The notes beneath the pieces are model-generated. The model was not told where the DNA came from, did no database searches, and saw only the letters and a program-made list of their open reading frames with translations. Shown here one piece after another: positions 1 through 5,015 of a stretch of 5,332 nt of DNA (its first letter is position 1; each line of letters starts with the position of its first letter). A program made the position numbers and the translations under genes. Origin of the DNA: an uncultured Actinomyces sp. (lineage in GTDB: Bacteria > Actinomycetota > Actinomycetes > Actinomycetales > Actinomycetaceae); assembly GCA_915069725.1 (NCBI GenBank), contig CAJZFF010000168.1, forward strand, positions 1 through 5,332. Direction: 5' to 3'.

Positions 1-331
1 TCCCGGCGGGCACCAGGCGCAGGCCGGCCGCCGCGGCCATCTCCACCAGCCAGGTCCCCTGGGCCGATCCGCCCAGCCGGGCCAGGTAGGAGTCGACCGG
101 CTCACCGACGGGGCCGGTGACGCGGGTGGTGACGAGGTCGCCGCCGGTGGCCCGGGCCATCGTGGCCGCCGAGCCCTCTCCGCCGTCGACTAAGGGCAGC
201 TCGACGACGACGGCGCCGGGCAGGAGACGGCGCACCCCGGCGGCCACCGCCTGGCACACCCCCTCGGGCGACAGGCTCTCCTTGAAACCGGAAGGAGCGA
301 CAAGGATGCGGGTGGGAACGGATGTGGGCAT
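1..331 (-). CDS. Glycerate kinase (GarK/GlxK family), N-terminal part, cut by window edge
   Basis: This gene starts at 331 and runs off the left edge, so only the first 110 codons are visible. The translation begins MPTSVPTRILVAPSGFKESL and continues with a PLVDGGEGS segment at residues 46-54, then a VTGPVGEPVDSYLARLGG stretch and VEMAAAAGLRLVPAG. This matches the N-terminus of type-1 glycerate kinases (consensus APDSFKESL, PVADGGEGT, EMAAASGLELVP). Known role: cytosolic ATP-dependent phosphorylation of D-glycerate, giving 2-phosphoglycerate in the GarK/GlxK branch. The family APDS is APSG here, a small departure. A GGAGG ribosome site lies at 338-342, six bases before the ATG, which fixes the start. 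It is 74 bases downstream of the permease stop on the same strand with no obvious terminator between, so it is probably the last visible gene of that transcription unit. Leu47 is a TTA codon, rare in DNA of this composition. Confidence 0.9.
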   Translation of the reverse strand, partial: MPTSVPTRILVAPSGFKESLSPEGVCQAVAAGVRRLLPGAVVVELPLVDGGEGSAATMARATGGDLVTTRVTGPVGEPVDSYLARLGGSAQGTWLVEMAAAAGLRLVPAG

Positions 332-405
332 GACTTTCCTCCAGGGTTGCAATGTGTACGGGGTTCTCAGGGGATGGGGCGGGTACGGGCGCGGGTGTCC
401 CGGCC

Positions 406-1977
406 TCACCAGCTCAGGCCCAGCAGCGGCCACAGCCAGGCGCTGCACGCCATGACCAGGACCACCATGAGGGGCCCGAGGAACAGCGACAGGCGCCGCA
501 GATCGTCGGGGGAGAAGGTCTCCACGCCCTCGATGTCGGAGAACATGGCCACGGGCTTGGCCGAGGACGGCAGCGTGTGGCAGAAGCCCGCGGCGGCGGT
601 CGAGGCGAAGGCCGCCGCGGCCGGGCTGACGCCCACCGCCGGGGACAGGGCCACGACGATCGGGATGAGGACGGCCGAGCGGGCCGAACGCGACTGGATG
701 ACCAGGTGCGACGCCGTCGAGAGCGCTACGACGACCAGCATGAAGGGCCAGGGGGAGTGGATCCGCACGGCGTTGAAGGCCGAGGTCGCCACCCACTTCG
801 CGGCGCCGGTGGACACCAGCGCGTCCCCCATGGCGAGGGTGGCCGCCATGAAGACCAGCAGCGACCAGGGGGCCTTGGCCAGCGCCTTGCGCAGAGCCAC
901 CGAGCCGTAACCGGGCAGCGAGGTCACCAGGACCCCCAGGAGGGCCACGATGGCCGGGTCGATCCCGTGCAGGGCCTCGGTGCACCACAGCACCACGACC
1001 GTGCCGACGAGCAGGGCGGCCCGGTTCTCGGCCTGGGTCAGGGGGCCGGTGAGCGGGGTCGGGCAGGCCTCCGCGAGGTCGGCGATGTCGACGCGCACCC
1101 GACGGCGCATGTCCTCCTTGCGGGTGAACAGCCACACGATGAGCTCGGTGGACAGGTGGCTGGACAGGGCCGCCAGGGGCAGGCCCAGCAGCAGCCAGCC
1201 GGCGAAGGAGAACTCCTGTCCACCGGCCGAGGCCACGATGTGGGAGGTCACCAGGTGGGCGCCCGCCCCCAGGAAGGAGCCGACCGCGGACAGCAGGATG
1301 ACGGTGGGGAAGATGAGTGACAGGGCGTGGACGAGCCGCTTGCGGGAGGCCACCAGGGCGTCGTCGTCGCCCGACCCGGTGCGCAGCGCGCCGGCCAGGG
1401 CCGTGTACACCGGCAGCAGTAGGGCGGCCCGCCCCGAGGTGGAGGGTGCCGCGAAGACGGTGGCGACGATCGCGGCCGTCACCAGGTGGAGCAGGACGCG
1501 CGGGTGGTCGGTGCCGGTCACCAGCCAGGCCGCCAGGCGTCCGGTGAGGCCCGAGGCGCTCACCCCGACGGCGATGACGAAGGCCGCCACCAGCAGCCAG
1601 ATCGTGTCGTCACCGAGGCTGGCGAACATCTCGTCCGGGCTCAGGGCGCCGGTGAGGACCAGGGCGGTGGCGGCGCCCAGGGAGATGTAGGTGTCGTCCA
1701 CGCTGGTGAAGGCCCAGGCCCACACCGAGGCGATGAAGATGATGAGAGTGAGCGCACCGGTGACGGTCAGGCTCCCCTCGGCGCCGCCGGCGCGCCAGGT
1801 GGCCACGCCCACGGCCGCGCACAGGCACACGGCGAGGGCGGCGGAGACGATGCGCCGCCACGGCAGACGCCGGTCCGGGGTCGGTTCGCCGCTCCCGGCT
1901 AAGGAGAGCGGCAGGGTCTCGCGCACGGTGGGCACATCGGTCTCGAAGGAGACGACGGCGTCAGTCGCGGTGGTCAT
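406..1977 (-). CDS. SLC13/DASS-type anion permease, divergent SNT motifs
   Basis: This is a 523-aa integral membrane protein: a roughly 40-residue hydrophilic N-terminus, then about 12-14 hydrophobic segments (for example around 43-62, 71-91, 124-142, 163-198, 219-240, 258-283, 319-356, 370-388, 410-448, 499-519). It has the two-fold repeat of the SLC13/DASS (ion transporter) superfamily. APSTSGRAALLLPV at 177-190 and SRSARSAVLIPI at 429-440 sit where the two SNT motifs of sodium/dicarboxylate carriers lie, but neither keeps the Asn. A charged cytosolic loop lies around 285-318. In the family these proteins move di- or tricarboxylates, sulfate or related anions across the inner membrane. The substrate here is not readable from sequence; the glycerate kinase downstream hints at glycerate or a glycerate-yielding acid (inference). 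Its ATG overlaps the kinase TGA (ATGA at 1974-1977), and a GGAGG lies at 1985-1989 with seven bases of spacing, which supports this start and translational coupling. Leu26 is a TTA codon. Confidence 0.88.
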   Translation of the reverse strand: MTTATDAVVSFETDVPTVRETLPLSLAGSGEPTPDRRLPWRRIVSAALAVCLCAAVGVATWRAGGAEGSLTVTGALTLIIFIASVWAWAFTSVDDTYISLGAATALVLTGALSPDEMFASLGDDTIWLLVAAFVIAVGVSASGLTGRLAAWLVTGTDHPRVLLHLVTAAIVATVFAAPSTSGRAALLLPVYTALAGALRTGSGDDDALVASRKRLVHALSLIFPTVILLSAVGSFLGAGAHLVTSHIVASAGGQEFSFAGWLLLGLPLAALSSHLSTELIVWLFTRKEDMRRRVRVDIADLAEACPTPLTGPLTQAENRAALLVGTVVVLWCTEALHGIDPAIVALLGVLVTSLPGYGSVALRKALAKAPWSLLVFMAATLAMGDALVSTGAAKWVATSAFNAVRIHSPWPFMLVVVALSTASHLVIQSRSARSAVLIPIVVALSPAVGVSPAAAAFASTAAAGFCHTLPSSAKPVAMFSDIEGVETFSPDDLRRLSLFLGPLMVVLVMACSAWLWPLLGLSW

Positions 1978-3578
1978 GAGCCGGCCTCCTCTCCCGAGGC
2001 GTCATGCGCGCGGTCGTCGTGGGCAACCGCTGGCTCACCGGTGGTCACTCGAGGCGCCGTGTCCGCCGAGGTGCGTGAGGAGGGGACGGTGGCCGGGGAG
2101 GAGACGACGGCGGGATCGGGGTCCGAGGAGAGGTTCCAGGAACTGTCGGCCGGGATGCGCAGGCCGACGGTGGCGCCCTGGCCCGAGGCGGAGACGGCGA
2201 AGACGGTGCCGTCGTGGGCGTCGGCGATGGCCCGCACGATGGCCAGACCCAGCCCGCTGCCGCGTGGCCTGCCGTCGGCCTCGCCGTGCGTGAAGCGCTC
2301 GAAGAGCCAGTCGACGTCGTCATCGGACAGTCCGGGGCCCCGGTCCGTCACGGAGATCTCCAGTCCGCTGCGGCCGTAGCTGTCGGTGCCGGGGGCGACG
2401 GTGAGGGTGAGGGGACCGTCGCCGTGCTGCAGCCCGTTGCGGGCGAGGTGACCGGTGGCCTGACGCAAGCGCTCGACGTCGAGTGTGGCCGTGCCGCGGG
2501 CCCTGAGGTCGAAGCTCCAGCGGCCTGGGGCCATGGACTCGACGTCGTCGCACAGGGTGCTGGCCAGCTCGGTGACATCGACGTCGGGGGTGAGGTGGGC
2601 GAAGTCGCGCCGTTCGGCCTGGGTGAGGGACTGGAGGTCGTTGAGGACCCGCTGCAGCTCGGCGATCTGGTTGCGCTGCTGGCGCACGGTGCGGGTAGCC
2701 GGCTGGCTGGCCAGGCGCGCGTCCATGACGGCCAGGGGGCCGGAGATCTCCTGGTGGGCGCGCAGGACGAACTGGGTCTGGCCGTCGAAGGCCTCCTGGA
2801 GGCGGTCCAGCATGCCGTTGAACTCCTCGGTCAGACCGGCGATGTCGTCGCGACCCTTGACGGGCAGGCGACGGTTGAGGTCCTGGGTGGAGACGGAGGC
2901 GGCCGCGGTGCGCAGGTCGCGCAGGGGCCGCAGGATCTGGCGGGCCACGAGCAGCCCGACGACGCCGGTGAGGACCAGGACGGCCGCGCTGATGCCGACC
3001 ATGAGCCAGATCGTGGCGTTGAGCTGGTCCACGCGGGAGGCGGTGAAGCTCATGGTGATGACGGACAGGTGCTGGGAGGGGTCGTCGGGCTCGAGCTCGA
3101 CCTTGGCCCAGCGAACCTCTCCGCTGCCGTAGCCGGTGGCGCCCGAAGGCGACTGCAGCATCTTCACGAACAGGGGGTCCGTGCTGGTCAGGTTCAGGGT
3201 CGGGGCGGAGGCGCCGGAGGCCTGGGTGGCCTTGCCGGTGGCGTGGTTGTAGATGATGACGGCCTCGCGGTCGGTGAGCTGCTGGCCGTCCCGGTAGACC
3301 TCCATGAGGCGGGTGGTGGAGGTGAAGGGCTTGGAGGTCCGCGGGTCGACGCCGGTGGAGGCGAAGTTCTGCAGCTCCTTGACCTCGTGGGTGACGTCGG
3401 CGTTGGCGGAGCGGGAGATGTCCGCCATGAGGGTGGAGCGCACGGAGACGATCATGCTGGTCAGCCCCAGGGCGACGACGAACAGCATCCAGGCGACGAT
3501 GCGCAGCCGTGCGGGCACCGAGGGGCCGGAGATCGGGTCGGCGGCCAGTGGGGGAGGAGACGAGGGGACGGTGGTCAT
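1974..3578 (-). CDS. HAMP-domain sensor histidine kinase with a displaced H-box histidine
   Basis: This is a 534-aa membrane sensor. Domains in order: short Pro-rich cytosolic N-terminus; membrane segment at about 27-46; extracytoplasmic sensor region at about 47-188; second membrane segment at about 190-213; HAMP (starts LRPLRDLRTAAASV) at about 216-266; HisKA-like region at about 267-328; HATPase_c at about 345-476; and a Ser/Thr/Pro/Asp-rich tail at 477-534. The ATP-binding boxes are intact: N-box ARNGLQH (Asn381), G1 DRGPG (412-416), F-box LFERF (425-429) and G2 GSGLG (440-444). The H-box reads FVLRAHQEISGPLA. Aligned without gaps to the usual FxxDAxHELRTPLx, the acceptor position is Gln276 and a His precedes it at 275. 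The start at 3578 has AAGGGAG (3588-3594) nine bases upstream; an ATG at 3584 is possible but only three bases from it. The still longer reading from a TTG at 3740 is unlikely, because that stretch has poor codon usage and overlaps another small gene. The cognate regulator is not in the window. Confidence 0.9.
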   Translation of the reverse strand: MTTVPSSPPPLAADPISGPSVPARLRIVAWMLFVVALGLTSMIVSVRSTLMADISRSANADVTHEVKELQNFASTGVDPRTSKPFTSTTRLMEVYRDGQQLTDREAVIIYNHATGKATQASGASAPTLNLTSTDPLFVKMLQSPSGATGYGSGEVRWAKVELEPDDPSQHLSVITMSFTASRVDQLNATIWLMVGISAAVLVLTGVVGLLVARQILRPLRDLRTAAASVSTQDLNRRLPVKGRDDIAGLTEEFNGMLDRLQEAFDGQTQFVLRAHQEISGPLAVMDARLASQPATRTVRQQRNQIAELQRVLNDLQSLTQAERRDFAHLTPDVDVTELASTLCDDVESMAPGRWSFDLRARGTATLDVERLRQATGHLARNGLQHGDGPLTLTVAPGTDSYGRSGLEISVTDRGPGLSDDDVDWLFERFTHGEADGRPRGSGLGLAIVRAIADAHDGTVFAVSASGQGATVGLRIPADSSWNLSSDPDPAVVSSPATVPSSRTSADTAPRVTTGEPAVAHDDRAHDASGEEAGS

Positions 3579-3583
3579 CGGCA

Positions 3584-3733
3584 TCAGCTCCCTTGGCCAG
3601 CAGAGATCAGGTAGACCGGGCTGGGCTGCGCGGGCGGGCCGGGGACGACGGCCATGAACTCGGCGGCCAGCGCCAGCGCCACCGGGACGAGCATGAGCAG
3701 AGCCAGGGCGAGGATGCGGCGTGAGGTGTTCAT
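3584..3733 (-). CDS. 49-aa single-pass membrane or secreted small protein
   Basis: This is a short gene not recognised as any known family. It starts MNTSRRILALALLMLVPVAL, giving two arginines at 5-6 followed by a hydrophobic stretch at about 7-25. It then has a Pro-rich part (PGPPAQPSP at 31-39) and a polar end VYLISAGQGS. This is either a single membrane anchor with the C-terminus outside, or a signal peptide with a small exported remainder. Evidence for coding: 44 of 49 codons end in G or C, as in the neighbours, whereas the kinase frame through the same bases gives a His/Arg/Pro/Gly-rich string with much poorer codon usage. Its TGA ends five bases before the preferred kinase start, and the kinase ribosome site lies inside its last codons, a typical coupled arrangement. 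Its own ribosome site is weak: GAGG is only one base from the ATG. It could be a partner of the sensor kinase or a leader peptide; no function is claimed. Confidence 0.6.
   Translation of the reverse strand: MNTSRRILALALLMLVPVALALAAEFMAVVPGPPAQPSPVYLISAGQGS
3588..3594 (-). promoter_or_regulatory. Ribosome binding site deciding the kinase start
   Basis: Read on the minus strand this is AAGGGAG. It is nine bases from the ATG at 3578 and three from the ATG at 3584, so the 3578 start is favoured. The site lies within the last codons of the 49-aa gene, which suggests translational coupling. Confidence 0.55.
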
Positions 3734-3764
3734 GCCTCAACTGTCACGAGGCAGTCCTAGAACG

Positions 3765-3770
3765 ACTATA
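3765..3770 (-). promoter_or_regulatory. Candidate -10 element for the leftward operon
   Basis: Read on the minus strand this is TATAGT, in the AT-rich pocket about 32 bases before the ATG at 3733, which would give a leader of roughly 24 bases. No good -35 box lies 16-18 bases upstream; that position falls on the palindrome at 3777-3794, as might be expected of a regulated or activator-dependent promoter. An alternative is TTGCTG (3813-3818) with CATAAG (3789-3794) at 18-base spacing. Neither pair is strong. Confidence 0.3.
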
Positions 3771-3776
3771 AGTGAG

Positions 3777-3794
3777 TATGAGAGTTCTCTTATG
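3777..3794. promoter_or_regulatory. Imperfect palindrome, candidate operator
   Basis: TATGAGAGTTCTCTTATG: with TT at the centre, the arms ATGAGAG and CTCTTAT pair at six of seven positions, and the remaining position is a G/T. It sits just upstream of the candidate -10 element of the leftward operon, where a repressor or activator dimer could act. No regulator gene is present in the window to assign to it. Confidence 0.35.
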
Positions 3795-3933
3795 TTGAAT
3801 AGACTAATGAAGCAGCAATGTTTGTAGGTCTTTGATAATGGTTGGGATGCTGCTCGGGGCGAGGAGGTACTTGTCCCGCGAGGACTGCGTCTTCCCACAG
3901 ATCACTGGGGTCTGACTGTCGTCATGAGCGGGA

Positions 3934-3971
3934 AAGGTACGTTCTCGGTGCGAAGGTACGTCCTCGATGCG
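3934..3971 (+). repeat. 19-bp tandem direct repeat, two abutting copies
   Basis: Copy 1 (3934-3952) is AAGGTACGTTCTCGGTGCG and copy 2 (3953-3971) is AAGGTACGTCCTCGATGCG. They match at 17 of 19 positions with no gap between them. A weaker GGTAC-containing stretch lies at about 3867-3880. The spacing is close to two helical turns, so the copies face the same side of the DNA, as tandem protein-binding sites often do. The repeat lies about 180 bases before the ATPase ATG and about 200 bases before the small-protein ATG. Confidence 0.6.
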
Positions 3972-4003
3972 TGCGGCCGGCAGCGCGGAATGTCCCCGCC
4001 GCA

Positions 4004-4027
4004 TTGTCATGGGCCTGGCGTTGTCAT
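4004..4027 (+). repeat. Repeated TTGTCAT heptamer
   Basis: TTGTCAT occurs at 4004-4010 and again at 4021-4027, a 17-base period. TTGTCA resembles a -35 box (five of six to TTGACA), but no matching -10 box follows either copy at a good distance. It could be part of the rightward promoter or chance. Confidence 0.25.
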
Positions 4028-4087
4028 CATCTGTGGACAGTTCGCGGTCTGCGGGCCCGGGAGACGAGGCGGCCGCCTAGGTTGATC

Positions 4088-4112
4088 CGCGGACGTCCGA
4101 CGGCGTCCCGCG
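4088..4112 (+). other. GC-rich hairpin upstream of the ABC ATPase
   Basis: CGCGGACG (4088-4095) pairs with CGTCCCGCG (4104-4112) through eight base pairs with one bulged C around an eight-base loop. No T-run follows, so it is not a standard terminator. It could structure the leader of the ABC mRNA; in DNA this GC-rich such hairpins also arise by chance. Confidence 0.25.
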
Positions 4113-4151
4113 ATACCGGCGGATTCACAGGGGAGAGGACGGCGCAGGGCC

Positions 4152-5015
4152 ATGGCAGCTCGACGTGAACGGACGCAGTCGGACCGGTCGGCTCAACCAG
4201 TGCGGGGACGCACAACCGGGGGCCTCGGGCGCCTGGGCGGCGCGGATGGGGAGGGAGGCGTCGTCGGCGTCGGGGGAGAAGGCGGCCCGGCCGCTGTGGA
4301 GGCGCGCGATCTGCGCAAGTCCTTCCCGACCCCCGGTGGGGAACCGATCGAGATCCTGCACGGCATCTCCTGCGCCATGATGCCGGGGCGGATGACGGCG
4401 CTGGTCGGACCCAGCGGCTCGGGCAAGTCAACGGCGCTGCTCTGCCTGGCCGGGCTGGAGCCGGCGACGTCGGGGCGCGTCTCGCTCATGGGGCGCGACC
4501 TCGGCGGGCTCCCGGCGGCGCGGGTGGCCGAGCTCTACCGCGACCGGGTGGGCTTCGTCTTCCAGGCCTACAACCTCGTGCCCTACCTGACGGTGCGGGA
4601 GAACATCACGGTCTCCGACACCCTGGCCGGACGGCACCCCGATTCGGTGAGGGTGCGGAAGATCCTGGCCGGGCTGGGACTGGAGTCGCGCGCTGACGCG
4701 GTCGCGACCACGCTCTCGGGTGGTGAGCAGCAGCGCGTCGCCCTGGGGCGGGTCCTCTACCGCCGCCCACCGGTCGTCTTCGCCGACGAGCCCACCGGGG
4801 CCCTCGACACCCGCTCGGCCGCCTTCGTCCTGGCCGAGCTGCGGCGCCTGGCCGACGACGGGGCCGCCGTCATCCTTGTGACGCACGACCTGGGGGCCGC
4901 AGCCCTGGCGGAGAGCGTACTCATCATGCGCGACGGCCGCATCGTCGACCACCGCCGCGGCGCCACCCCCGACGAGCTGCTGGCCGTCGTCAATCAGACG
5001 GGAGCTGCGGCATGA
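4152..5015 (+). CDS. ABC transporter ATP-binding protein (MacB/LolD-like)
   Basis: This is a cytosolic ATPase subunit of 287 aa from the ATG at 4152. All the nucleotide-binding motifs are present: Walker A GPSGSGKST (86-94), Q-loop FQAYNLVP (Gln138), signature LSGGEQQRVALGR (188-200), Walker B VVFADE (208-213), D-loop GALD (216-219) and switch His245 in VTHD. The LSGGEQQRVA and DEPTGALD wording and the LTVRENI segment are typical of the MacB/LolD/FtsE group that pairs with FtsX-like permeases, and such a permease follows with an ATGA overlap. The start is uncertain. The family usually begins a few residues before VEARDLRKSF (here from residue 49), while the first 48 residues are Gly/Arg-rich and about 24 of their early codons use many A- or T-ending codons, unlike the core. 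A GTG at 4296 would give a 239-aa protein of usual family length; neither start has a well-placed ribosome site. The substrate is unknown; these systems export peptides, lipoproteins or drugs. Confidence 0.93.
   Translation: MAARRERTQSDRSAQPVRGRTTGGLGRLGGADGEGGVVGVGGEGGPAAVEARDLRKSFPTPGGEPIEILHGISCAMMPGRMTALVGPSGSGKSTALLCLAGLEPATSGRVSLMGRDLGGLPAARVAELYRDRVGFVFQAYNLVPYLTVRENITVSDTLAGRHPDSVRVRKILAGLGLESRADAVATTLSGGEQQRVALGRVLYRRPPVVFADEPTGALDTRSAAFVLAELRRLADDGAAVILVTHDLGAAALAESVLIMRDGRIVDHRRGATPDELLAVVNQTGAAA

Larger units (their letters stand above)
3734..4151. other. Divergent intergenic control region
   Basis: These 418 bases separate the leftward sensor/permease operon from the rightward ABC operon and hold no convincing gene. 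The left quarter (about 3755-3860) is clearly more AT-rich than the rest and is the likely promoter area. It contains the palindrome at 3777-3794, the 19-bp tandem repeat at 3934-3971, a repeated TTGTCAT at 4004-4027 and a GC-rich hairpin at 4088-4112, each listed separately. Open frames here translate to Arg/Pro/Ser-rich strings without family motifs. Confidence 0.75.

Noticed and set aside
332..405. Possible terminator between the permease and the glycerate kinase
   Set aside because: I could not find a stable hairpin followed by a T-run on the minus strand. Only short GTAC repeats and a C-rich stretch are present.
352..1320. 322-aa and overlapping plus-strand frames opposite the permease
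   Set aside because: They are rich in Gly, Arg, His and Gln with no hydrophobic pattern or family motif. They mirror the high G/C third positions of the permease on the other strand.
2214..3614. 466-aa open frame on the plus strand opposite the sensor kinase
   Set aside because: The translation is dominated by Gly, Val, Ala, Glu and Asp with no motifs. It is the antisense of a gene with clear HAMP and HATPase motifs, and long antisense frames are expected at this GC content.
3585..3740. 52-residue N-terminal extension of the sensor kinase from a TTG at 3740
   Set aside because: The extension is His/Arg/Pro/Gly-rich with poor codon usage, uses a TTG start and bypasses a good ribosome site nearer 3578. 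Another frame over the same bases has coding-like usage.
3838..3915. 25-codon plus-strand frame (MVGMLLGARRYLSREDCVFP...) as a possible leader peptide
   Set aside because: It has no ribosome site, and the ATG lies within the GATAAT that could itself be a promoter element. There is no adjacent attenuator structure with a T-run.
3842..4168. 108-aa plus-strand frame in the intergenic region
   Set aside because: It is Arg/Cys/Ser/Thr-rich, has no family motif and no ribosome site, has mixed third-position usage, and spans the tandem repeat and hairpin.
4027..4431. 134-aa minus-strand frame across the ABC ATPase start
   Set aside because: It is an Arg/Pro-rich shadow of the ATPase and its leader without recognisable domains.
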